This document shows, piece after piece, positions 12,498 through 19,805 of a DNA stretch of 56,740 nt. Position 1 is the stretch's first letter. Each line of letters opens with the position of its first letter. The position numbers were made by a program, and so were the translations under genes. The stretch lies in assembly GCA_038207625.1 (NCBI GenBank), contig JBBQZO010000039.1, positions 1-56,740 on the forward strand, written 5' to 3'. This DNA is from JBBQZO01 sp038207625. Lineage in GTDB: Bacteria > Pseudomonadota > Gammaproteobacteria > Burkholderiales > Burkholderiaceae_D. Below the pieces are notes generated by a model that was not told the DNA's origin, did no database searches, and saw only the letters and a list, made by a program, of their open reading frames with translations.

Positions 12498-13204
12498 GGC
12501 GCGCTGCGCCACGGCGGCGCGCAGCGCAGCTGTTGCTATGGCTGCTGCTCGGCGCCGCAGGCTGCCGTACGCCCGCGCCACCGGCACCCGCGGTGGGCGC
12601 GCCCGCGCTGGCGCTGGAACCGGCCGACGCCTGGTATCGGGCGGCCCGGGCCAGCGGCCAACGCGTGCTGCACATCGACGCGGACCACTCGCTGATCGCC
12701 ATCAGCGTGTTCCGCGGCGGCACGCTGGCGCGGCTGGGACACGATCACCTCATTGCCAGTCGCCAGATCGATGGCGACGTCGCGCCGGACGCGGGGCGGG
12801 CCGACTTCCGGTTCCGGGTCGACCAGCTGACGGTGGACGAGCCGGCCTTGCGGCTGGCCGCGCGCTTCGACACCGAGCCGTCGGACGACGCCATCGCCGG
12901 CACGCGCCGCAACATGCTCACCAAGGTGCTCGAGGCGCAGCGCTTTCCGCTGGTGCTGCTGCACGTTGAACGCGCCGCCCCGGACGCGCAGGCGGTGCGC
13001 CTGACGATCACGCTGCATGGTGTCACGCGTACCCTCGCGGTGCCCACCCGCATCGCCGTGCACGACGGCGCCCTGCATGCGCGCGGCGAACTGACTGTAC
13101 TGCAAAGCGAATTCGGCATCACGCCGATGTCGCTGCTGGGCGGCGCGATCGCGGTGCAAGACCGGCTGGCGCTGCGCTTCGATCTGGTGGCAAGCGGGCC
13201 CTGA
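12494..13204 (+). CDS. YceI-like domain lipoprotein
   Basis: 236 residues. A hydrophobic leader (about 11-22) ends in LLGAAGC, a lipobox-like site giving a lipidated Cys near residue 23, then an Ala/Pro-rich linker. Residues about 55-235 resemble the YceI lipocalin-like beta-barrel: VLHIDADHSLIAISVFRGG, GHDHLIASRQIDGDV, MLTKVLEAQRFPLVLL, LTLHGVTRTLAVP-type strands and FGITPMSLLGGAIAVQDRL. YceI proteins bind isoprenoid-like lipids in the periplasm; the ligand here is unknown. It overlaps the GspF-like gene by 4 nt and is probably translated from the same message. Co-transcription of a YceI lipoprotein with a lone GspF homologue is unusual. Confidence 0.82.
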   Translation: MRRAAPRRRAAQLLLWLLLGAAGCRTPAPPAPAVGAPALALEPADAWYRAARASGQRVLHIDADHSLIAISVFRGGTLARLGHDHLIASRQIDGDVAPDAGRADFRFRVDQLTVDEPALRLAARFDTEPSDDAIAGTRRNMLTKVLEAQRFPLVLLHVERAAPDAQAVRLTITLHGVTRTLAVPTRIAVHDGALHARGELTVLQSEFGITPMSLLGGAIAVQDRLALRFDLVASGP

Positions 13205-13283
13205 CACAGCTTGCGCACCAGCGCGGCGTTGACAGGCAAGTGGGCCGGGACTATGCTCCGGTACGATTTTTCGAAAGAGCGAT

Positions 13284-14216
13284 GTGGATGTCATGCCGAT
13301 GGAATCACTGTCTCAATTATTGCTGCGCTATGTGGAATTGAGCGACAACGGCATGGGCATCCTCGACGCCGAGAATGTGTTCGTGTTCCACAACAAGGCG
13401 CTGGCCGACATGCTCGGCTTTGCCGGCGCGTCGATGCAGGGGCGCAGCCACGACGACATGATGACATTGATGTTCCATCATCGCGCCGGCATCCATATCG
13501 AGGCGCCCACGCTGGACGCGTGGCTCAGCCAGGTGCACGCGCGCCTGCGCTCGGCGCCGTTTCGCAGCTTCGAGGTGGACCGGGTCGACGGGCGCTGGCT
13601 GATGATCACCGAGCAGGTGCTCGAGTGCGGCGCCTTGATCATGCAGTGCTCGGACATCACGCGCCAGAAGCAGGCCGAGGCCAAACTGGTGCAGGCGCAC
13701 GCCGACCTGGAGCGTCTCGCGCTGACCGACGAGCTGACCGGGGTACCGAACCGGCGCCACTTCCTGCAACAGCTCGACATCGAACTGGCGCGCATGCGCC
13801 GCCACCATCACCCGCTGTGCCTGGCGATGGTCGATCTGGATCATTTCAAGCGCATCAATGACAGCTACGGCCACGGCGCCGGTGACCAGGTGCTGCAGCA
13901 TTTCGCCCGTTCGATGCGCCAGCGCCTGCGCGCGGTCGATGTGGTGGGCCGGCTGGGCGGCGAGGAGTTCGCCATCCTGATGCCCGAGACGGACCTCGAC
14001 GAGGCGCTGTTCGTGCTGCGCCGCGTGTCGGCCGAACTGACCGGCGCGCCCATGCGGGACAGTGGGCTGTGCCTGCCCTACACGTTTTCCGGTGGCGTGG
14101 CCACGCTGCCGGCGCACGGCGGCAGCGACGCGCGCTGCCTGCTGGCCAACGCCGACCTGGCGCTATACCGCGCCAAGGCCGACGGGCGCGACCGCATCAA
14201 CGCCTACGCCAGTTAG
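13284..14216 (+). CDS. PAS-GGDEF diguanylate cyclase
   Basis: 310 residues. An N-terminal PAS-like domain (about 10-130: GMGILDAENVFVFHNKALADMLGF) is followed by a short helix (about 132-150) and a GGDEF domain (about 155-308). The active site is GGEEF at 225-229, with an RAVD inhibitory site five residues before it; LTDELTGVPNRRHF and MVDLDHFKRIND are intact, so it should make c-di-GMP and be product-inhibited. No transmembrane segment or signal peptide is visible, so it is cytoplasmic. I use the GTG at 13284, which has GAAAGAG a few bases upstream; an ATG at 13293 or 13299 is also possible. It is convergent with the LysE-type gene and their stops overlap. Confidence 0.9.
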   Translation: MDVMPMESLSQLLLRYVELSDNGMGILDAENVFVFHNKALADMLGFAGASMQGRSHDDMMTLMFHHRAGIHIEAPTLDAWLSQVHARLRSAPFRSFEVDRVDGRWLMITEQVLECGALIMQCSDITRQKQAEAKLVQAHADLERLALTDELTGVPNRRHFLQQLDIELARMRRHHHPLCLAMVDLDHFKRINDSYGHGAGDQVLQHFARSMRQRLRAVDVVGRLGGEEFAILMPETDLDEALFVLRRVSAELTGAPMRDSGLCLPYTFSGGVATLPAHGGSDARCLLANADLALYRAKADGRDRINAYAS

Positions 14217-14842
14217 CGCGCCACGATCAGGCGCAAGCCCAGTGCGACGAAAATGGTGCCGGCCACCCGGTCCAGCCACAGGCCGGCCTTCGGACTGCGG
14301 CTCAGCCAGCGCCCCACCTGGCCAGAAAAATAGCCCAGCAAGCCAAACAACACGCAGGCCTGGGCGGTAAACACCAGGCCCAGCTGGGCCGTCTGCCAGC
14401 TCACCGCACCGTGCGCGGGAATGACGAACTGGGGCAGGAAGGACAGGAAGAACAGCACCACCTTGGGGTTGATGCTGTTGGCGAACAGGCCCTTGGCAAA
14501 CAGCCGTGTGAGCGTCTCGTCGGGCACGCCGCTGCGCGCGGCATTGGCGGCGCCGCTGCTGCGCAAAGCGCCAATGCCCAGCCAGATCAGATACAGCCCG
14601 CCGCCCACCTTGAGCGCGCCAAACGCCAGCGGCGAGGCAGCGATCAGCGCCGATACGCCGATCGTCGCCAGCAGCGTGTGGCTCAAGCATCCCAGCGCGC
14701 AGCCCAGACCGAACACCATGCCCTGAACGCGCCCGCGCGCCATGCCCACCCCCAGCACCATCAGGTTGTCCGGGCCCGGCGAGGCGGTGATCGCGACGGC
14801 CGCCGCAAGGAAAGCCAACAACTGTTCGGGGGTGATCAACAT
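14213..14842 (-). CDS. LysE/RhtB-family amino-acid exporter
   Basis: 209 residues with about six hydrophobic helices. The N-terminus LITPEQLLAFLAAAVAITASPGPDNLMVL carries the family signature SPGPDN. Later segments include GLGCALGCLSHTLLATIG, LKVGGGLYLIWLGIGALR and FAKGLFANSINPKVVLFFLSFLPQF, with the conserved NP-K motif. The family exports amino acids or related metabolites across the inner membrane; the substrate cannot be inferred. The start at 14840-14842 has a GAAAGG site 6 nt upstream; the open frame extends upstream but lacks membrane features. It is divergent from the 7TMR-DISM kinase and convergent with the diguanylate cyclase. Confidence 0.9.
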   Translation of the reverse strand: MLITPEQLLAFLAAAVAITASPGPDNLMVLGVGMARGRVQGMVFGLGCALGCLSHTLLATIGVSALIAASPLAFGALKVGGGLYLIWLGIGALRSSGAANAARSGVPDETLTRLFAKGLFANSINPKVVLFFLSFLPQFVIPAHGAVSWQTAQLGLVFTAQACVLFGLLGYFSGQVGRWLSRSPKAGLWLDRVAGTIFVALGLRLIVAR

Positions 14843-15065
14843 CGCATGCCTTTCGCGCACAAAAGCGCCCATCATACAGGCGCCGGCGCCACGCCGCAGC
14901 AGCGGCGCCAGCGATTTTTCGCACCGCTCGCGCCGGTAGACTAGAATGCAGCAGCGGCATGCGCCGCGTGGCCATACCGGTCCGCGCGCGGCCGCGCTTC
15001 GCCCTTTACGGACATCATGCGCGTTCACCACCGTTTCCGCCCGTCGTTGATTGCACGTGCCGCCC

Positions 15066-17918
15066 ATGCGTGAGGCCGACGCACGCTGGCCAGTGCTGCG
15101 CGCCTGCCTGCTGGCGCTATGTCTGCTGTGCGCCGGCGCGGCCCAGGCCGCGGGCGCGCTGCTGACACTGACCACGCCAGGCAGCATCGACGTGGCGTCG
15201 CACGCGCAGCTGTTTGACGCCACCAATGGCGACTTCCCCACGCCCGCGCAGCGGCCTGGCTGGCTCGATCGCCAGCTGCCGGCGGCGCGCGTGCACTTGC
15301 TCGGCGGCGCGTACTGGCTGGCGCTCGAACTGCGTAACGACAGCGCCGAAACGAACTGGGTGTTCGCCCCGAGCGACACGCTGATCGAGCAGGTGACGGC
15401 GCGCCTTGACGGCAGCGACGGCAGCGTGCAACAGCTCCATAGCGGCTACCTGGCCAGCCACCAGTATATGCTGCACGACGGGCGCGACATTACCCTGCGC
15501 CAGGGTGTGCGCTACCAGCTGCTGGTGTATTTTTCCAGTCCCTACTATGCGCGCAAGCCGGTGTTCGCGCTGGTGCCGCAGCGCACCTATCAACAAACAG
15601 TGAACCGCGAAACCTTCCTGATCATCGGCTCACTGGGCGCGCTGACGGCGCTGGCGCTGTTCAATTTCTTCCTGTTCTCGTTCACCCGCGAACGCGCTTC
15701 GCTGTATTACTCGCTGTACGTGCTCACGTATGCGCTGGCCTGGGCGATGACGCTGCAGGTGATGGCCGACCTGTTCGGCTGGCACCAGCTCAGCATGCAC
15801 TACGTACCGTTTTTCCTGCTGCCGGTCCTCAGTACGCTGTTCTACACGCACTTCCTGCGCCTGGCCACGTTGGCGCCGCGGCTGGCGCGCATCAGCCGCA
15901 TCAATCTGGTGCTGCCCTTGCTGCTGCTGCCCAGCTGTTTTTTCGCGCTGCGTTACGCCCACACGCTGGCCACCATCGCGATCGCGATCTGGATGACGCT
16001 GGCGCTGATCAGCGGCATCGTCGTGTGGCGCCGCGGTTATCAGCCGGCGCGCTTTTTCGTGCTCGCCTTCGTCGCGCTGATGGTGCCGGGACTGGTGATC
16101 CTGCCAGCCAACCTGGGTCTGATGCCTTCGCTGGTCGACAACCCCGAGCTGTTCACGCTGCTGGGCGGCACGCTCGACGGCATCTTGCTGGCGTTCGCGC
16201 TGGCCGACCAGATCCGCCTGCTGCGCGACAAGCTCGAGCTGCGCGTGGCCGAACGCACTTTGGCGCTCACGCAAAGCAACGACGCGCTGACGCTGGCCAA
16301 GGAACACGCCGAGGTGGTCAGCCGCCACCGCATCGATTTTCTGTCGGCCATGAGCCACGATATCCGCACCCCACTGGCCGGCGTGATCGGCATGCTCAAG
16401 TTCGCGCTGCGCGACCTGTCGGTGCGCGGACGCACCCAGGAATATCTGCGCATCGGCCTGCACAACGGCGAGTCGCTGCTGACGATCCTCAACGACATCC
16501 TCGATTTTTCCAAGATCGACGCCGGCAAGCTCACGCTCGAACAGGTCGACTTCGACCTGGGCAGGCTGGTCGAGGACGCCGTCCAGGTGCTGCAGGGGCA
16601 GGCCGACGCAAAGAGCCTGCTGCTGAGCTACACGCGGGCGCCCGAGCTGCCCCCGTTCGTGCGCGGCGACCCGAGCCGGATCCGCCAGATCCTGATCAAC
16701 CTGCTCGGCAACGCCATCAAATTCACCGAACGCGGTGAGGTGTGCGTGGCGGTACGCACTGAAGCGAGCTTCGCCGGCGGTGTGCTGGTCGGCTTTAGCG
16801 TGCACGACAGCGGTCCCGGCATCGCCCCCGATATCGCACAGCGCTTGTTCCAGAAGTTCGAGCAGGCCGACCACTCGACGACGCGGCGCTACGGCGGCAC
16901 AGGCCTGGGCCTGGCCATCTGCAAGCAACTGGTCGACCTGATGGGCGGCACGATCGGGGTCGACAGCGCGCCTGGACAGGGTGCGCGCTTCGCGTTCGAG
17001 TTGCCGCTGGCGCTGGGCACGGCGCCGCCGGCGCCCCCATACCGCGCGCCGCACGAGCGCCACAGTCACCAGTTGCGCGTGCTGTGCGCCGAGGACGTGC
17101 GCACCAACCAGATCATCATTGGCACCCTGCTCGAGCAGATGGGGCACACGGTGCGCATCGTCGAAAACGGCGTCGAGGCGCTCGCTGCGCTGGCCGCCGA
17201 CGACTTCGACCTGGTGCTGATGGATGGACGCATGCCGCGCATGGACGGCGAACAGGCCACGCTGCTGATCCGCGCCGGCGGCCAGCCCGGTGCCGCGGTG
17301 CGCGACCCGCAAGTGTCGATCATCGCGCTCACCGCCAACGCCAGCGCGCTCGATTGCACCCGTTATCTGGCCGCCGGCATGACCGGCTTTCTCAGCAAGC
17401 CGGTCGACGAGCGCAGCCTGTACGAGCAGATCGCCAGCGTCATCGCCGAGTTGCTGGCACGCGGACACAGCCTGCGCGCCAGCGCCGCGGCGCCCGACCA
17501 GCCGGCCTTGCCCGACGTCGAACGGGCGCTGGCGCGCCAATTTGGCGTCGCCCAAGCGCCGCACCCTGCGCCCCCAGCGCTATTCATCGTGCCCTTGCCG
17601 GGACTGTCGTCAACGCACATGGCGCGCATCACCCAGGCCTTCCTGGACGAGGCGCCACGCCGCGTCGCGTTGGCCGTGCGCGCGCTGGCCGACGGCGATG
17701 CGGCCGGCGCGGCCAGCGCGTTTCACGCACTCAAGGGCAGCACCGCCTATCTGAGTTCGGCGCAGCCGCGCGAGCTGGCGCAACAGCTCGAAACGCTGGT
17801 CGAGGCGGGTCAACTGGCCGAGGCTGCAGCTGGCCTGGGCGCATTGGAACAGGCGATCGAACTAGCCTGCCGCGACCTGCGCGCCGGCCAGGCTGGCGCA
17901 CGCACTGCGCCAGCCTGA
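15066..17918 (+). CDS. 7TMR-DISM hybrid sensor histidine kinase with REC and Hpt domains
   Basis: 950 residues. A signal peptide (hydrophobic about 12-28, ending AAQAAG) precedes a periplasmic 7TMR-DISM extracellular domain (about 30-175). Seven transmembrane helices follow (about 180-385, starting FLIIGSLGALTALALFNFF). A coiled coil leads to HisKA with SAMSHDIRTPLAGVIGM (His near 429) and an HATPase with GGTGLGLAICKQL. The REC domain has VLCAEDV and the acceptor Asp in LVLMDGRMPRMDG near 719, and the C-terminal Hpt has FHALKGSTAYL (His near 885). DISM domains are thought to bind carbohydrates or other small ligands. I start at the ATG at 15066, just before the signal peptide, not the TTG at 15051. 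All relay residues are present. A hairpin overlaps the stop. Confidence 0.93.
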   Translation: MREADARWPVLRACLLALCLLCAGAAQAAGALLTLTTPGSIDVASHAQLFDATNGDFPTPAQRPGWLDRQLPAARVHLLGGAYWLALELRNDSAETNWVFAPSDTLIEQVTARLDGSDGSVQQLHSGYLASHQYMLHDGRDITLRQGVRYQLLVYFSSPYYARKPVFALVPQRTYQQTVNRETFLIIGSLGALTALALFNFFLFSFTRERASLYYSLYVLTYALAWAMTLQVMADLFGWHQLSMHYVPFFLLPVLSTLFYTHFLRLATLAPRLARISRINLVLPLLLLPSCFFALRYAHTLATIAIAIWMTLALISGIVVWRRGYQPARFFVLAFVALMVPGLVILPANLGLMPSLVDNPELFTLLGGTLDGILLAFALADQIRLLRDKLELRVAERTLALTQSNDALTLAKEHAEVVSRHRIDFLSAMSHDIRTPLAGVIGMLKFALRDLSVRGRTQEYLRIGLHNGESLLTILNDILDFSKIDAGKLTLEQVDFDLGRLVEDAVQVLQGQADAKSLLLSYTRAPELPPFVRGDPSRIRQILINLLGNAIKFTERGEVCVAVRTEASFAGGVLVGFSVHDSGPGIAPDIAQRLFQKFEQADHSTTRRYGGTGLGLAICKQLVDLMGGTIGVDSAPGQGARFAFELPLALGTAPPAPPYRAPHERHSHQLRVLCAEDVRTNQIIIGTLLEQMGHTVRIVENGVEALAALAADDFDLVLMDGRMPRMDGEQATLLIRAGGQPGAAVRDPQVSIIALTANASALDCTRYLAAGMTGFLSKPVDERSLYEQIASVIAELLARGHSLRASAAAPDQPALPDVERALARQFGVAQAPHPAPPALFIVPLPGLSSTHMARITQAFLDEAPRRVALAVRALADGDAAGAASAFHALKGSTAYLSSAQPRELAQQLETLVEAGQLAEAAAGLGALEQAIELACRDLRAGQAGARTAPA
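17889..17917 (+). terminator. Perfect 12-bp hairpin overlapping the kinase stop codon
   Basis: Arms 17889-17900 and 17906-17917 are exact inverted repeats around a 5-nt loop, ending within the TGA stop (17916-17918). No U-tract follows, so it may be a mRNA 3'-end structure rather than a true intrinsic terminator. Confidence 0.4.
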
Positions 17919-17976
17919 TACGCGCTGGCGCGCCACTGTGTAAGATAGGCCTGTTGCTGTTCACTTTGTACACCCG

Positions 17977-18528
17977 ATGATCACCACAGCTTACGTCTCC
18001 ACGTTTTCCGGCAACCGGTTCTACCCGCTCGAGCCGCGCATCGATCACGTCGCCATCGAGGATATCGCGCACGGCCTGGCCTACCAGTGCCGCTTCAATG
18101 GCCAGACCTGCGAGTTCTACTCGGTCGCACAGCACAGCCTGATCGTGGCCGAGCTGGTAGCGCCCCACCTGCAACTGGCGGCATTGCTGCACGACGCGGC
18201 CGAAGCCTATCTGGGCGACATGGTCAAGCCGCTCAAGGTGCTGTTGCCGGCCTTCGGCGCGATCGAGGAAAAAGTGAGCGCCATCATCGCCGCCACCTTC
18301 GCGCTCGACTTCTCCGACTACGCGCCCATCAAGCGCGCCGACCTGATCGCACTGGCCACCGAAAAGCGCGACCTGATGCCCCATTCGGTGGAACGCTGGG
18401 CGTATCTGGACCAGATCGCGGCGCTGCCTGAACCGATCGTCGCGCTCAGTCCGGGCGCGGCGAAGCAGGCCTTCCTGGCGCGTTTTTGCCAGCTGGTGGA
18501 CGCGCGCGAACACGCCGCGCGCCGCTAA
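17977..18528 (+). CDS. HD-domain phosphohydrolase (YfbR-like)
   Basis: 183 residues, no membrane segment. The metal-binding HD motifs are visible: the first His in SVAQHSLIVAEL, the HD pair in ALLHDAAEAYLGDMVKPLK, and the distal Asp in KRADLIALATE. This arrangement matches the small HD hydrolases related to the 5'-deoxynucleotidase YfbR and to phage and bacterial homologues. A role in nucleotide salvage or pool clean-up is likely but the substrate is not proven. The ATG at 17977 follows a short spacer; a TAAGAT -10-like element at 17941-17946 lacks a good -35. The gene's last codons merge into the first copy of the DnaA-box element. Confidence 0.85.
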   Translation: MITTAYVSTFSGNRFYPLEPRIDHVAIEDIAHGLAYQCRFNGQTCEFYSVAQHSLIVAELVAPHLQLAALLHDAAEAYLGDMVKPLKVLLPAFGAIEEKVSAIIAATFALDFSDYAPIKRADLIALATEKRDLMPHSVERWAYLDQIAALPEPIVALSPGAAKQAFLARFCQLVDAREHAARR

Positions 18529-18683
18529 GTCGCGGATTTTTCAGCCTTTTTGCAGATATCCACAGCTACTGTGGATAAGCATGTGGATAACCCCCCATTG
18601 ACAGCGCTGCAAGCCAGTCTTTATGCGGGTTTCAACAAAATGCACAATCCAAAGGCAAATATTTTTACCCATGAAATCAAGCA
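18523..18683 (+). repeat. DnaA-box intergenic element, copy 1
   Basis: 161-nt segment matching 22041-22200 with about 25 mismatches and one gap (hand count). It holds an ATATCCACA box (18556-18564) facing two perfect TGTGGATAA boxes (18570-18578 and 18582-18590), then TTGACA (18598-18603) and a 33-nt block identical in both copies (18611-18643). An AT-rich tail ends in ATCAAGCA. A fourth near-box, CGTGGATAA, lies outside at 18748-18756. TTATCCACA is the DnaA consensus. It begins at the stop codon of the HD gene and lies upstream of the REC-PAS gene. The function is not recognised. Confidence 0.85.
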
Positions 18684-18793
18684 GTTAGATTTGCATTATT
18701 TGAGGCGTCAATTTAATTTAACATGTTCGGCGCGCAGCCCTGAAAACCGTGGATAAGTCGGTGAACGGCCCCGCCCCGCAGGCCTGAAACTCT

Positions 18794-18822
18794 TTGACAA
18801 ACGGCGCCCGCTGACATAGTGT
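18794..18822 (+). promoter_or_regulatory. Candidate promoter for the REC-PAS gene
   Basis: TTGACA (18794-18799), a 17-nt spacer and TAGTGT (18817-18822), about 95 nt before the ATG at 18916. The -35 is perfect and the -10 is weak. Confidence 0.4.
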
Positions 18823-18915
18823 GGACCTGCAGCTTGCGCGGTGCATTTCCACGGCCCACGCTGCTCGACATGGCCACACGCGCCGTTTCGAAACGTGCCG
18901 CGCCGGAGAACCGCC

Positions 18916-19800
18916 ATGAGCTCCACTGCATCGAGTGAGGACGCCAATCTCGACTTGATTATTGAAGAAGACGTGCCGGTCGCCCAGCCACCGGAATTGG
19001 CACCGTGGCGCGTGCTGATCGTCGACGACGATGTCGATGTGCATGTGGTGACCAAGTTTGCGCTGTCAAACGCCAGCTTTCAGGGACGCCGCCTGAGCTT
19101 CCTGCACGCCTACAGCGGCAAGGAAGCGCTGGTGATGTTGCGCGACACGCCAGACATCGCGCTGGTGTTGCTCGACGTGATCATGGAATCGGATGATGCC
19201 GGCCTGCAGGTGGCGCGCCAGGTGCGCGAGGTGCTGGGCAATAACCTGACGCGCATCGTGCTGCGCACGGGCCAGCCCGGCCAGGCGCTCGAACACAGCA
19301 TCATCGTCGACTACGACATCAACGATTTCTGGTGCAAGGCCGACCTGACGACGCGCAAATTGTTCACCACCGTGATCGCCGCGCTGCGCGCCTATGCCGG
19401 TCTGGTCGGTGCGGCGCGCGCGCGCGAGGCGCTGCACGCGGCATTGGTGCGGCTGGAAAACGTGCATGCCGCACTGGACAAGCACGCGCTGGTGCTGACG
19501 CTCGATGAGCAAGCCAAGATCAGCGAAGTGAACGACAAGGCATGTCATCTGCTGCAGTTGCGCCGCGACGCGCTGCTGGGGCGCAGCGCGCTGTCGCTGC
19601 ATCCGGCGCCGTTTCCGGTGGCGCTGCGCGGCGACATCCGCGACGCGCTGGCCGAGCACGGCAAGTGGGCCGGCGACGTGCTGGGCACGGCGCGCGACGG
19701 CAGCACACACAAGCTGCGCGCCACCATCGTGGCGTTTCGCGACCCGTTCGGCAAGACCTATCAATACGTGGTGATCGCCACGCCGCTGGCCGGCGCCTGA
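18916..19800 (+). CDS. Response-regulator-like protein with REC and PAS-type domains
   Basis: 294 residues. An acidic N-terminal tail leads to a receiver domain (about 33-165) with LIVDDDVDVH and an acceptor Asp at 87 in LLDVIMESDDAG. Its distal half, LRTGQPGQ ... VDYDINDFWCKADLTTRKL, is the variant seen in receivers that precede DUF3369/HD-GYP modules. A coiled segment (about 172-195) and a PAS-like fold (about 198-292: LTLDEQAKISEVNDKACHLL) follow. There is no DNA-binding, kinase or enzymatic domain, so it probably acts by protein contact, for example as a relay target for one of the three Hpt-bearing kinases here. The start has GGAG 9 nt upstream. It is convergent with the helicase gene, 5 nt apart. 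Confidence 0.85.
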   Translation: MSSTASSEDANLDLIIEEDVPVAQPPELAPWRVLIVDDDVDVHVVTKFALSNASFQGRRLSFLHAYSGKEALVMLRDTPDIALVLLDVIMESDDAGLQVARQVREVLGNNLTRIVLRTGQPGQALEHSIIVDYDINDFWCKADLTTRKLFTTVIAALRAYAGLVGAARAREALHAALVRLENVHAALDKHALVLTLDEQAKISEVNDKACHLLQLRRDALLGRSALSLHPAPFPVALRGDIRDALAEHGKWAGDVLGTARDGSTHKLRATIVAFRDPFGKTYQYVVIATPLAGA

Positions 19801-19805
19801 GCGGG

